64,000 nt of DNA, from positions 1,674,001 to 1,738,000 of the forward strand of contig NZ_CP159290.1 of the NCBI RefSeq assembly GCF_040448685.1. The letters are read 5' to 3'. The stretch is from Cellulosimicrobium sp. ES-005 (lineage in GTDB: Bacteria > Actinomycetota > Actinomycetes > Actinomycetales > Cellulomonadaceae). Of the stretch, positions 26,489-35,359 are shown piece after piece (the first letter of the stretch is position 1; each line of letters begins with the position of its first letter). The position numbers and the translations under genes were made by a program. Under the pieces are notes generated by a model. It did no database searches. It had not been told where the DNA came from and saw only the letters and a list, made by a program, of their open reading frames with translations.

Positions 26489-27934
26489 ATGTCCGCGGAG
26501 CTCCCGACGGCGGAGACGCAGGAGGCGGGGATGGTGGCCGAGAGGTCGGACGAGGAGGGACCCGACGGCGACGTCCCGCCGGCGGTGCGCGCGCTGCTCG
26601 TCGAGGCCGCCGCGGACGTGCTCGGCACGCTCGACCCGGTCCTCGTCCCCGTGGCCCTGCAACGGGTCAAGGCCTTCGCCCCACGCCGGCGCGCGTCGGC
26701 CGGGGCGGTGCCGTTGTGGCGCGCCCTGGTCGACGACGCCGGGTTCCGGCACGCGGTCGCCGCCGCCTGGTCGCGCGAGCACGGGAGCGGGACGGGCGCA
26801 CCGCAGGAGGTCCCGGCCCCCGACGGCCCGGGGTCGCCCGAGGCCGGTGCGGCGGCAGCGGCCGACGACGTCGTCGCGGCACCGGGGGACGCGGAGGCCA
26901 CCGCGCCAGCCGTCGTCCGCGAGCGCGCCGCCGGCGCCTTCCTGCTGCGCCCGGACGGCTGGGAGGCGGCCGTGGAGCGCGCCCGCGCGCTCGACACGAC
27001 GCTGCGGACCGAGCGGTCGGAGCGCAGCGAGGTCGCCCGGTTGCGTCGCGACCGCGACCGGCTGGCCGCACAGGTCGAGGAGCTCCGCGCGCAGGTTCGT
27101 GACGCCGCGGCCCGCGCCGACGCGGCGACGGCCGAGCTCGCGGGCGCGCGTCGCGCCGAGCGACGGCTGCGGGCGGACGCCGACCGGGCGCGCGCCGAGG
27201 CCCGGGCAGCCCTCGAGGCGGCGTCGGCCGAGCGCGCGGAGGCGGAGGGGGCGCTGCGCGACGCGCGCGAGGAGCGCCGCGCAGCGGGCGTCGAGCTCGC
27301 CCGGGCGCGCGCGGAGCGGGACGAGGCGCGTCGGGCGCGGACGTCGGCGGCCGACGTCGCGACGGCACGCGCGCGGCTCCTGCTCGACACGGTGGTCGAG
27401 GCGGCGTCCGGGCTGCGGCGCGAGCTCGCGCTGGGGCCCGCCACGACGACCCCGGCCGACGACGTCGCCGCCGCCCTGCCGGGCGCGACCGCGCGGCCGA
27501 GGCCCGGGTCGCGCGGTCGGGCCGCCGACGACCCGGCGCTGCTCGGCGACCTCCTGTCGGTCCCGCGCACCCACCTCGTCGTCGACGGCTACAACGTGAC
27601 CAAGACCGGCTTCGGGGAGCTCACGCTCGCCGAGCAGCGCGACCGGCTCCTCAGCGGGCTCCTGCGCGTCGCGGCCGGGGGAACCGAGGTCACGGTCTGC
27701 TTCGACGGCGCGGACACCGCCGTGCGTCCCGTGCACGCCCCGCGCGGTGTGCGCGTGCTGTTCTCGTCGGGCGAGATCGCCGACGACCTCATCCGACGAC
27801 TGGTCGCCGCGGAGCCCGCGGGACGGCCCGTCGTCGTCGTGACGAGCGACCGTGCCGTGTCGGACGACGTGCAGGCGATGGGCGCCGTGTGCATCCCGGC
27901 GCAGGCGCTCCTGGCGCGGCTCGCGCGCCGCTGA
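26489..27934 (+). CDS. NYN-domain (YacP/PIN-like) RNA-binding nuclease with coiled coil
   Basis: A 481-residue protein with three parts: an acidic N-terminal region (1-160), a long Ala/Arg/Glu-rich coiled coil (about residues 160-310), and a C-terminal NYN/PIN-like nuclease domain starting THLVVDGYNVTKTGFGELTL (about residue 355). Conserved acidic residues of the nuclease lie in VVDGYN, VCFDGAD and FSSGEIADDLI, with VVTSDRAVSDD near the end. YacP/Rae1-type proteins cleave RNA, in some cases on ribosomes; the role here is inferred. TAGGGT about 35 nt upstream is a -10 candidate. It is divergent from the exonuclease fusion gene. Confidence 0.85.
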   Translation: MSAELPTAETQEAGMVAERSDEEGPDGDVPPAVRALLVEAAADVLGTLDPVLVPVALQRVKAFAPRRRASAGAVPLWRALVDDAGFRHAVAAAWSREHGSGTGAPQEVPAPDGPGSPEAGAAAAADDVVAAPGDAEATAPAVVRERAAGAFLLRPDGWEAAVERARALDTTLRTERSERSEVARLRRDRDRLAAQVEELRAQVRDAAARADAATAELAGARRAERRLRADADRARAEARAALEAASAERAEAEGALRDAREERRAAGVELARARAERDEARRARTSAADVATARARLLLDTVVEAASGLRRELALGPATTTPADDVAAALPGATARPRPGSRGRAADDPALLGDLLSVPRTHLVVDGYNVTKTGFGELTLAEQRDRLLSGLLRVAAGGTEVTVCFDGADTAVRPVHAPRGVRVLFSSGEIADDLIRRLVAAEPAGRPVVVVTSDRAVSDDVQAMGAVCIPAQALLARLARR

Positions 27935-27942
27935 CGCGGGCG

Positions 27943-27985
27943 CCGCACGGCCCTCCCGGCGGGTGTGCCGAGGAGGGCCGTGCGG
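27943..27985. terminator. Bidirectional terminator between NYN gene and fadD15-like gene
   Basis: A perfect 14-bp stem (27943-27956 with 27972-27985) around a 15-nt loop begins 8 bp after the NYN gene stop and ends 21 bp before the convergent acyl-CoA ligase stop. Confidence 0.65.
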
Positions 27986-28006
27986 GTGGTCCCGGAGTGC
28001 GCGACG

Positions 28007-29824
28007 TCAGCGGACCGGGGCCGGCCCGTCCACGTAGATCGCCTCGACGTCCGCCGCGAAGTCCTTGAGCACCTCGCTCCGCTTCACCTTGAGCGACGGC
28101 GTGAGGTAGCCGTTCTCGACCGTGAAGTCGGTGGTGAGCACGGTGAACTTGCGGATCGACTCGGCGCGCGACACCGCCTGGTTGGCGCGCGTGACGGCGG
28201 CGTCGAGCGCGGCGAGGACGTCGGGGTCCTTGGCCGCGTCCTCGATCGACATCGGCTCCTTGCCGTGCATGCTCGCCCAGCCCGGCAGGCCCTCGGGGTC
28301 GAGGGTGACGAGCGCGCCGATGAACGGCTTCTGGTCGCCGACGACGACGCACTGCGAGACGAGCGCGTGGGCGCGGATGCGGTCCTCGAGGACGGCGGGC
28401 GCGACGTTCTTGCCGCCCGCGGTCACGATGATCTCCTTCTTGCGCCCGGTGATGCGCAGGAAGCCGTCCTCGTCGAGCGAGCCGAGGTCGCCCGTGCGGA
28501 ACCACCCGTCGACGAACGCGTCGGCCGTGGCCTGCTCGTTGTTGTGGTAGCCGCGGAAGATGTGGTCGCCCTTCAGCAGGATCTCGCCGTCCTCGGCGAT
28601 GCGCGCCCCACAGCCCGGGAGCTGCTCGCCGACCGTGCCGATCTTCGTGGTCGCGGGGCGGTTGACGCACGTCGGCGCCGTCGACTCGGTGAGCCCGTAG
28701 CCCTCGAGGATGCGCACGCCGATGCCGCGATAGAAGTGCCCCAGCCGCTCGCCGAGCGGCGCGCCACCGGACACCGCGTACTTCGCGCGGCCCCCGAGCG
28801 CGTGGCGCAGCTTCTTGAACACGAGCGCGTCGGCGACCTTGTGCTGCAGGCGCAGCCCGACGCCGGGGCCCGACGGCTCGTCCAGGGCGCGCGAGTACGC
28901 GATCGCCGTGGCCGCCGCCCAGTGGAAGATCTTGAGCTTGCCGCCCGCGGCGGCCTTCTGCTCGGACGAGTTGTAGACCTTCTCGAACACGCGCGGCACC
29001 GAGAGGATGTACGTCGGCTTGAAGGTGCCGAGGTCGTCGAGCAGCGTCTTGGTGTCCGGCGTGTGGCCCAGGACCGTCCCGCCGGCCACGACCAGCACGC
29101 CGATGAACCGCGCGAACACGTGGGCGAGCGGCATGAACAGCAGCGTGCGACCGCCCGGCTCGCCGAACACCTCCGGCACCGCGGCCACCGCGTTCACGGT
29201 GAGCGAGTAGAAGTTCTGGTGCGTGAGCTCGGCGCCCTTGGGGCGCCCGGTCGTGCCCGACGTGTAGATGATCGTCGCGACGTCGGCGAGGTTCGCCAGG
29301 CCGCGGCGCCGCGCGATCTCGGCGTCCTCCACGTCGGCCCCGTCGGCCCTCAGGGTCGCGACGGCGCCCGAGTCGATGACGAGGACGTCACCGAGCGCGG
29401 GGACCTGGTCGCGCACCTCGCCGACGGTCGCCGCGTGCGCCTCCGTCTCGACGACGAGCAGCCGGACGTCGGCGTCCGACAGGATCCACTGGACCTGCTC
29501 CGCGCTCGACGTCTCGTACAGCGGCACCGGCACCGCGCCGGCCGCCCACGTGGCCCAGTCCAGGAGCGTCCACTCGTAGCGCGTGCGCGACATGATGCCC
29601 ACGTGGTCGCCCGGCTGGATCCCGCGCGCGACGAGCCCCTTCGCCACGGCGACGACCTCGGCGTCGAAGTCCCGTGCGCTGAGCGCCTGCCACGTGCCGT
29701 CGGCGCCGGCGCGGCGCTCGACCAGCGGCGCGGCCGGGTCGGCCGCGACCCGGCTCGCGAGCAGGTCGTTGAGGTTCTTCGAGGGATCGACTTCGACGAT
29801 CCGTGGGGCGCTGATCTCGTCCAT
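28007..29824 (-). CDS. Long-chain fatty-acid-CoA ligase, FadD15-like
   Basis: A 605-residue ANL-superfamily adenylating enzyme that activates fatty acids to acyl-CoA via acyl-AMP. Motifs visible are the P-loop IIYTSGTTGRPKGAEL (about residue 190), LEGYGLTESTAP (adenine-binding), GWFRTGDLG and GRKKEIIVTAGGKNVAP. Position between the exonuclease/trpD region and plsC matches M. tuberculosis fadD15 (Rv2187). GGAG lies upstream of the ATG, and TAGGGT at 29859-29864 is a likely -10 with a leader of about 30 nt. It probably feeds phospholipid synthesis together with the PlsC-like acyltransferase nearby. Confidence 0.92.
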   Translation of the reverse strand: MDEISAPRIVEVDPSKNLNDLLASRVAADPAAPLVERRAGADGTWQALSARDFDAEVVAVAKGLVARGIQPGDHVGIMSRTRYEWTLLDWATWAAGAVPVPLYETSSAEQVQWILSDADVRLLVVETEAHAATVGEVRDQVPALGDVLVIDSGAVATLRADGADVEDAEIARRRGLANLADVATIIYTSGTTGRPKGAELTHQNFYSLTVNAVAAVPEVFGEPGGRTLLFMPLAHVFARFIGVLVVAGGTVLGHTPDTKTLLDDLGTFKPTYILSVPRVFEKVYNSSEQKAAAGGKLKIFHWAAATAIAYSRALDEPSGPGVGLRLQHKVADALVFKKLRHALGGRAKYAVSGGAPLGERLGHFYRGIGVRILEGYGLTESTAPTCVNRPATTKIGTVGEQLPGCGARIAEDGEILLKGDHIFRGYHNNEQATADAFVDGWFRTGDLGSLDEDGFLRITGRKKEIIVTAGGKNVAPAVLEDRIRAHALVSQCVVVGDQKPFIGALVTLDPEGLPGWASMHGKEPMSIEDAAKDPDVLAALDAAVTRANQAVSRAESIRKFTVLTTDFTVENGYLTPSLKVKRSEVLKDFAADVEAIYVDGPAPVR

Positions 29825-30043
29825 GCTGGCTCCAGTGGCAGTAGTCGACGGTGGGAGAACCCTACCCAGTGGTGGTGTGTGCCCGGGACCTGCCGATGTC
29901 GGTAGGCTTCAGGTGCTGTGCGCTGCTTGCGCAACGTTTCGCGCGGGCGCGGAGTTCCGGCGGGACGACCCGGGCGCGGGGTCGCGAGCCGTGGTCGTGC
30001 GTCGCCCGTCGACGGGCAGCACCTGCAGCGTGAGGCTTCCAGC

Positions 30044-30063
30044 CAGCGGTTAGTCAGCGGTTA
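30044..30063 (+). promoter_or_regulatory. Tandem 9-bp direct repeats upstream of glucokinase
   Basis: CAGCGGTTA occurs at 30044-30052 and again at 30055-30063, 11 bp apart (one helical turn), ending 21 bp before the glucokinase ATG. TAGGCT at 29903-29908 is a -10 candidate, giving a leader of about 170 nt. Direct repeats in phase could be a regulator site or, being in the leader, an RNA element. Confidence 0.35.
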
Positions 30064-30084
30064 CCGAGCGAGTGAGGACGGGAC

Positions 30085-31032
30085 ATGCACGCCATCGGTG
30101 TGGACATCGGCGGGACGAAGATCGCGGCCGGGGTCGTCGACGAGAAGGGCGAGATCCTCGTCCAGACGCGCCGCGACACCGAGCCCGACGACGTCGCGAG
30201 CATCGACCGCGCCATCGCCGACGTGTATGCCGAGCTGACCGCCGAGCACGAGGTCGGCGCGATGGGCCTCGCCGCGGCGGGCTTCGTCAGCCCCGACCGG
30301 ACGTCGGTGCTCTTCGCCCCGAACATCGCGTGGCGCGAGTACCCGCTCGCGCGCAACGTGCGCGAGCTCATCGGCGGCACCGACGTGCCGATCGTCGTCG
30401 AGAACGACGCCAACGCGGCGGGCTGGGCGGAGTTCCAGTTCGGCGTCGCGCGCGACGCGACCGACATGCTCATGCTCACGGTCGGCACCGGGCTCGGGGG
30501 CGCGATCGTCGTCGACCGCGAGCTCGTGCGCGGCAAGTGGGGCGTCGCGGCCGAGGTCGGGCACATGCGCGTCGTGCCGGGCGGCCACTACTGCGGCTGC
30601 GGCCACGAGGGCTGCTGGGAGCAGTACGCGTCGGGCCGCGCCCTGGTGCGCGACGGGCAGAACGCGCTCATCGCCCAGCCCGACCGCGCGACCCGGCTCC
30701 TGGAGATCTGCGGCGGCGACCCCGAGAAGCTCAACGGCCCTCAGATCACGCAGGCCGCCCAGGAGGGCGACGACCTGGCGGTCGAGCTGCTCGCGAACCT
30801 CGGGCGCTGGATCGGCGAGGGCGCGGCCTCGGTGACGGCGCTGCTCGACCCGGAGCTCATCGTCATCGGCGGCGGTGTCGGCGCGGCCGGCGACCTGCTG
30901 CTCCAGCCCGTGCGTCGCGCGTTCGCGGACCAGCTCTCCGCGCGCGGGCACCGTCCCGAGGCGCGCATCGAGCTCGCCGAGCACGGCAACGAGGCCGGCA
31001 TCGTCGGCGCGGCGGACCTCGCCCGTCGCTGA
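30085..31032 (+). CDS. ROK-family glucokinase
   Basis: A 315-residue sugar kinase phosphorylating glucose to glucose-6-phosphate with ATP. It has the N-terminal phosphate-binding loop GVDIGGTKIAAGV, the sugar-site VENDANAAGWAEF, the ROK zinc motif CGCGHEGCWEQYASG (about residue 172) and the adenosine-site IGGGVGAAGDL. There is no helix-turn-helix, so it is an enzyme and not a ROK repressor. GAGGA precedes the ATG. With PPi-phosphofructokinase nearby it points to non-PTS glucose catabolism, usual in cellulose-degrading actinobacteria. Confidence 0.94.
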   Translation: MHAIGVDIGGTKIAAGVVDEKGEILVQTRRDTEPDDVASIDRAIADVYAELTAEHEVGAMGLAAAGFVSPDRTSVLFAPNIAWREYPLARNVRELIGGTDVPIVVENDANAAGWAEFQFGVARDATDMLMLTVGTGLGGAIVVDRELVRGKWGVAAEVGHMRVVPGGHYCGCGHEGCWEQYASGRALVRDGQNALIAQPDRATRLLEICGGDPEKLNGPQITQAAQEGDDLAVELLANLGRWIGEGAASVTALLDPELIVIGGGVGAAGDLLLQPVRRAFADQLSARGHRPEARIELAEHGNEAGIVGAADLARR

Positions 31033-31081
31033 CCGGTCTCGACGGGCCGGCCGGGACGGGCAGCGCGACCAGGTGCGGGCG

Positions 31082-31114
31082 GGGCCCGGGCGTCAGACGA
31101 CGGCGCCCGGGCCC
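31082..31114. terminator. Hairpin overlapping the 3' end of the DUF/two-TM gene
   Basis: A perfect 11-bp GC stem (31082-31092 with 31104-31114) lies between the glucokinase stop and the convergent membrane-protein gene, and includes that gene's stop codon in the loop. It would serve transcripts in both directions. Confidence 0.5.
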
Positions 31115-31719
31115 TCGTCGTCGTCCTCGCGGCGGTGCGGCATGCGCCAGAGGAGGATCGCGAGCCCGGCGAGGAACGCCCCGCCGCCCACCTGCGCGAC
31201 GATCACCGGGTACGGGCGCACGACGACGAGCACGACCAGGAGCAGGATCGGCACGCCGACGACCAGGGCCCACGCCATGGTGAGGAGGGGGTCGCGGCCG
31301 AGGACGAGAGGCGGGTCCGGCGGCACGAAGTGGCTCTCGGCCTCCTCGAGGTCCTCGACCTCCGGCGTCGTCGGCCAGTCGCGGGGGCCGCTGGTGCGGA
31401 CCCAGGGCGCGACCGGCACGGAGCCGAGCACGTCGCGGCCCTCGCGGGGCGCGGGCGACGGGCCGTCGGCGGGGCCGGCGCCGTCGTCGGGTCCGCGCGC
31501 CGCGTCGTGGTCGAGGTCGGACAGGTCGGAGAGCTCGGCCACGATGCCGGCCCACTGCGCATCGACGTCGAGCGCCGCCTCGCCCTGTGCGTCGTCCTGC
31601 CGGGCAGCCTCGTCGTCCGGCTCGGCGGGGTGCTCAGGACCCCGCGACGCGTCGTCGGGCGTGGGGTCGGGTCCGTCGTCGGGCTGCGGGGAGTCCGGCT
31701 GGGCGTTCGGTGCGGCCAT
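31093..31719 (-). CDS. Hypothetical two-TM membrane protein with acidic N-terminal domain
   Basis: A 208-residue protein that I cannot assign to a function. The first 140 residues are Asp/Glu/Pro-rich and look disordered. They are followed by a short conserved-looking stretch, TPEVEDLEEAESHFVPPDPP, and then two membrane helices (about residues 148-168 and 174-192) with a charged tail. The pattern occurs in actinobacterial hypothetical proteins next to this locus. ATG 31719 is chosen because TAGAGT ends 7 nt upstream; the longer open frame upstream has no support. It is divergent from the PlsC-like gene and shares its -10 palindrome. Confidence 0.75.
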   Translation of the reverse strand: MAAPNAQPDSPQPDDGPDPTPDDASRGPEHPAEPDDEAARQDDAQGEAALDVDAQWAGIVAELSDLSDLDHDAARGPDDGAGPADGPSPAPREGRDVLGSVPVAPWVRTSGPRDWPTTPEVEDLEEAESHFVPPDPPLVLGRDPLLTMAWALVVGVPILLLVVLVVVRPYPVIVAQVGGGAFLAGLAILLWRMPHRREDDDEGPGAVV

Positions 31720-31726
31720 AGGAATC

Positions 31727-31736
31727 ACTCTAGAGT
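31727..31736. promoter_or_regulatory. Palindromic -10 shared by two divergent genes
   Basis: ACTCTAGAGT is a perfect 10-bp palindrome and gives TAGAGT on both strands. Leftward it ends 7 nt before ATG 31719 (leaderless type). Rightward TAGAGT at 31731-31736 would start transcription about 35 nt before the PlsC-like TTG 31777. The two promoters cannot be open at the same time. Confidence 0.55.
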
Positions 31737-31776
31737 CGGATGCACGTCCCGCGCCGGGACCCCGCGAGGAGGAACG

Positions 31777-32562
31777 TTGTTCTACTGGTTCATGAAGCAG
31801 GTGATGGTCGGCCCGATCCTGCGGGTCCTGTACCGTCCCTGGACGCGGGGCGTCGAGCACGTGCCGGACGAGGGCGGTGCGATCCTCGCGAGCAACCACC
31901 TCGCGGTGATCGACTCGTTCATCCTGCCGCTCGTCCTCGACCGCAAGGTCCAGTTCCTCGGCAAGTCCGACTACTTCACCGGGACGGGGATCAAGGGCCG
32001 CCTGACGGCCGGGTTCATGCGCGGGGTCGGGACGATCCCGGTCGACCGGTCGGGCGGCAAGGCGAGCGAGGCCGCGCTCGAGACCGGCCTGCGCGTCCTG
32101 CGCGAGGGCGACCTGTTCGGCATCTACCCCGAGGGGACGCGCAGCCCCGACGGACGGTTGTACCGCGGCAAGACCGGCGTCGCGCGCCTCGCGCTCGAGT
32201 CGGGGGCCCCCGTGGTCCCGGTCGCGATGGTGGGCACGAACATCGCCCAGCCGATCGGCAAGGTCATCCCCAAGCCCATGCGCATCGGGGTCGTCGTCGG
32301 TGAGCCGCTCGACTTCTCGCGCTACCGCGGCATGGAGAACGACCGCTTCATCCTGCGCGCCGTCGCCGACGAGATCCAGTACGCGATCATGCGGCTGTCC
32401 GGCCAGGAGTACGTGGACATCTACGCCGCGACGGCCAAGGCGCGCCTCGCCGCGGGGCACACCGAGTCCGAGGAGGCGGGCGGGGCGCCCGGCGGGCGTC
32501 CGGCTCCCGACGTCCAGGTCCCGGAACCGCCGCCGGAGCCCGGCGCGGCGTCAGTAGACTGA
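31777..32562 (+). CDS. 1-acyl-sn-glycerol-3-phosphate acyltransferase (PlsC-like)
   Basis: A 261-residue membrane-associated acyltransferase making phosphatidic acid from lysophosphatidate and acyl donors. The catalytic HX4D motif is ASNHLAVIDSF (about residue 35) and the acceptor-binding motifs FGIYPEGTRSPDG and APVVPVAMVGT follow. The start is TTG (FYWFMKQV), with GAGGAGG 4-5 nt before it. A Pro/Ala-rich tail of about 35 residues ends the protein. The position corresponds to Rv2182c in the mycobacterial order. Confidence 0.92.
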   Translation: MFYWFMKQVMVGPILRVLYRPWTRGVEHVPDEGGAILASNHLAVIDSFILPLVLDRKVQFLGKSDYFTGTGIKGRLTAGFMRGVGTIPVDRSGGKASEAALETGLRVLREGDLFGIYPEGTRSPDGRLYRGKTGVARLALESGAPVVPVAMVGTNIAQPIGKVIPKPMRIGVVVGEPLDFSRYRGMENDRFILRAVADEIQYAIMRLSGQEYVDIYAATAKARLAAGHTESEEAGGAPGGRPAPDVQVPEPPPEPGAASVD

Positions 32563-32687
32563 GCGACGGCCGGTCGCGCTTCGCTCACGGTGCCCCTCGT
32601 GGGGTACGTGCCCGCCGCCGTCGCCGCCACCCCGCCGGACCGCGTCCGTCCGGCCAGGATCCGTCCTACGAGAGGTTCTGAGTTCAC

Positions 32688-33914
32688 ATGTCGGTTCGTC
32701 GCGTCGCCCTCCTCACCGCGGGCGGTTTCGCCCCGTGCCTGTCCTCCGCCGTCGGGGGCCTCATCGAGCGGTACACGGAGCTCGACCCGGAGATCGAGAT
32801 CATCGCCTACCAGTACGGCTACCACGGCCTGCTGACGGGCACGAAGATCGTCGTGGACGAGGAGGGTCGCAAGCAGGCGGGCATCCTGCACCGCTTCGGC
32901 GGCTCGCCGATCGGCAACTCGCGCGTCAAGCTGACGAACGCGGCCGACTGCGTCAAGCGCGGCCTCGTCCAGGAAGGCCAGGACCCGCTGCAGGTCGCGG
33001 CGGAGCAGCTCAAGGCGGACGGCGTCGACGTCCTGCACACCATCGGTGGCGACGACACGAACACGACCGCGGCCGACCTCGCCGCCTACCTGCACGACAA
33101 CGGCTACGAGCTCACCGTCGTGGGCCTGCCCAAGACGATCGACAACGACGTGATCCCGATCCGTCAGTCGCTCGGCGCCTGGACCGCGGCCGAGGAGGCG
33201 GCGGGCTTCGCGGCGAACGTCATCGGCGAGCACCGCTCCGGCCCGCGCATGCTCATCGTGCACGAGGTCATGGGCCGCCACTGCGGGTGGCTCACCGCCG
33301 CGTCGGCGGCCGAGTACCGCAAGTGGCTCGACGCGCAGGAGTGGGCCCCGGCCCTCGGCCTGACGCGCGAGCGCTGGGACGTGCACGCGGTCTTCCTGCC
33401 GGAGCTCGCGCTCGACATCGACGCCGAGGCCGAGCGTCTCAAGGCGATCATGGACGAGCAGGGCAACGTCAACATCTTCCTGTCCGAGGGCGCCGGCATG
33501 CACGAGATCGTCGCGCAGCTCGAGGCGGCCGGCGAGGAGGTCCAGCGCGACCCGTTCGGCCACGTCAAGCTCGACACGGTCAACCCCGGCCAGTGGTTCG
33601 CCAAGCAGTTCGCCGAGAAGCTGGGCGCCGAGAAGGTCATGGTGCAGAAGTCCGGCTACTTCTCGCGCGCCGCGGCCGCGAACGCCGAGGACCTGCGCCT
33701 CATCAAGTCGATGACCGACCTCGCGGTCGAGTGCGCGCTGCGCGGCGAGTCGGGCGTCATCGGGCACGACGAGGAGAACGGCGACCGCCTGCGCGCGATC
33801 GAGTTCCCGCGCATCGCGGGCGGCAAGGCCTTCGACGTCACGCAGCAGTGGTTCGGCGAGCTGCTCGAGGGCATCGGCCAGCCGCTCGTCGCCGCGGCTC
33901 CCGCCGCGCACTGA
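32688..33914 (+). CDS. pfp: Pyrophosphate-dependent 6-phosphofructokinase
   Basis: The 408-residue enzyme phosphorylates fructose 6-phosphate reversibly with PPi, judged from the GGDDT motif (residues 120-124; ATP enzymes usually have GGDGS) and PKTIDND (148-154; ATP enzymes have GTIDND). MGRHCGWLTAASA is the fructose-6-phosphate site. No ATP-type PFK is in the window. GAGAGG lies about 12 nt upstream of the ATG. The DAHP synthase follows after only 13 bp, so the two are likely co-transcribed, linking glycolytic flux to aromatic synthesis. Confidence 0.93.
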   Translation: MSVRRVALLTAGGFAPCLSSAVGGLIERYTELDPEIEIIAYQYGYHGLLTGTKIVVDEEGRKQAGILHRFGGSPIGNSRVKLTNAADCVKRGLVQEGQDPLQVAAEQLKADGVDVLHTIGGDDTNTTAADLAAYLHDNGYELTVVGLPKTIDNDVIPIRQSLGAWTAAEEAAGFAANVIGEHRSGPRMLIVHEVMGRHCGWLTAASAAEYRKWLDAQEWAPALGLTRERWDVHAVFLPELALDIDAEAERLKAIMDEQGNVNIFLSEGAGMHEIVAQLEAAGEEVQRDPFGHVKLDTVNPGQWFAKQFAEKLGAEKVMVQKSGYFSRAAAANAEDLRLIKSMTDLAVECALRGESGVIGHDEENGDRLRAIEFPRIAGGKAFDVTQQWFGELLEGIGQPLVAAAPAAH

Positions 33915-33927
33915 TCCGAGGAGCGGG

Positions 33928-35277
33928 ATGACCACCACGAGCGAGCCGGGGACCGACGCCGGGCTCGACCACTTCCGCACGCTCGTCGCGCTCCAGCAGC
34001 CGACGTGGCCGGACGAGGCGGCGCTCGACGCCGTCCGGGACCGGCTGGCGGCCTCCGCGCCGCTCGTGGTGCCCGCCGCGGCCGACACGCTGCGCTCCCG
34101 CCTGGCCGCGGCCGGGCGGGGCGAGGCGTTCCTCCTGCAGGGGGGCGACTGCGCCGAGACGTTCGCCGAGGCGAACGCGGACCGCATCCGCAACAAGATC
34201 CGCACCATCCTCCAGATGGCGGTCATCCTCACGCACGGCGCGAGCATGCCCGTCGTGAAGATGGGTCGGATGGCCGGGCAGTACGCGAAGCCGCGCAGCT
34301 CCGACACGGAGACGCGCGACGGCGTGACGCTGCCCGCCTACCGCGGCGACATGATCAACGGCCACGCCTTCACGCCCGAGGCGCGCGTGCCCGACCCGGA
34401 GCGCCTCGTCCAGGCGTACCAGATCTCGTCGGCGACGTGGAACGTCGTGCGGGCCTTCACGACCGGTGGGTTCGCCGACCTGCGCCAGGTCCACGAGTGG
34501 AACCGCGGCTTCATGCGCAACCCCGCCTATGCGCGCTACGAGCGGACGGCGTCCGAGATCGACCGCGCGATCCGCTTCATGGACGCGTGCGGCGCCGACT
34601 TCGACGCCCTGCGCACGGTCGAGTTCTTCGTCAGCCACGAGGCTCTCGTCCTCGACTACGAGCGCGCGCTCACCCGCCGCGACACGCGCACGGGCGACGC
34701 GTACGACACGTCGGCCCACTTCCTGTGGATCGGCGAGCGCACGCGCCAGCTCGACGGCGCGCACGTCGACTTCCTGTCGCGCGTCGCCAACCCGATCGGC
34801 GTGAAGCTCGGCCCGACGACGACGCCCGACGTCGCGCTCGAGCTCGCCCGGCGTCTCAACCCCGACGACGTCGAGGGTCGCCTGACCTTCGTCACGCGCA
34901 TGGGCGCGGGGAACGTCCGAGACGCGCTGCCGCCGCTCGTCGAGGCCGTCGCGCGCGCGGGCGTGCCCGTCACGTGGGTCACGGACCCCATGCACGGCAA
35001 CACCATCACGTCCGCGAGCGGCTACAAGACGCGCCGGTTCGACGACGTGCTCGACGAGGTCCGCGGGTTCTTCGAGGTGCACCGCGCCGCGGGGACCGTG
35101 CCGGGCGGGCTGCACGTCGAGCTCACGGGCGACGACGTGACCGAGGTGCTGGGCGGCAGCGAGGAGATCGACGACGCGGGGCTCGCCCTGCGCTACGAGA
35201 CCCTGGTGGACCCGCGCCTCAACCACCAGCAGTCGCTGGAGATGGCGTTCCAGGTCGCGGAGATGCTCCGCCGCTGA
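33928..35277 (+). CDS. aroG: 3-deoxy-7-phosphoheptulonate (DAHP) synthase, class II
   Basis: A 449-residue plant-like/class II DAHP synthase condensing PEP and erythrose 4-phosphate, the first step of the shikimate pathway. Motifs are LLQGGDCAETF, KMGRMAGQYAKPRSSDTE, YRGDMINGHAFT, and the C-terminal TWVTDPMHGNTITSASG followed by HVELTGDDVTEVLGG. AGGAG precedes the ATG. It follows pfp by 13 bp and is convergent with the PASTA kinase, as aroG (Rv2178c) is close to pknL (Rv2176) in mycobacteria. Confidence 0.95.
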   Translation: MTTTSEPGTDAGLDHFRTLVALQQPTWPDEAALDAVRDRLAASAPLVVPAAADTLRSRLAAAGRGEAFLLQGGDCAETFAEANADRIRNKIRTILQMAVILTHGASMPVVKMGRMAGQYAKPRSSDTETRDGVTLPAYRGDMINGHAFTPEARVPDPERLVQAYQISSATWNVVRAFTTGGFADLRQVHEWNRGFMRNPAYARYERTASEIDRAIRFMDACGADFDALRTVEFFVSHEALVLDYERALTRRDTRTGDAYDTSAHFLWIGERTRQLDGAHVDFLSRVANPIGVKLGPTTTPDVALELARRLNPDDVEGRLTFVTRMGAGNVRDALPPLVEAVARAGVPVTWVTDPMHGNTITSASGYKTRRFDDVLDEVRGFFEVHRAAGTVPGGLHVELTGDDVTEVLGGSEEIDDAGLALRYETLVDPRLNHQQSLEMAFQVAEMLRR

Positions 35278-35300
35278 GCGGCACGACTCGCGCCGAGCAC

Positions 35301-35342
35301 GTGGCTGTGGCCCGTCCCGACGTCGGGACGGGCCACAGCCAC
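35301..35342. terminator. Perfect palindromic terminator between aroG and pknL-like gene
   Basis: A 42-bp perfect palindrome (21 + 21) lies 23 bp after aroG and 17 bp before the convergent kinase stop. The pairing extends four more bases on each side after one mismatch. It is one of the strongest hairpins in the window. Confidence 0.75.
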
Positions 35343-35359
35343 ATGCTGGGGAGTCGACG

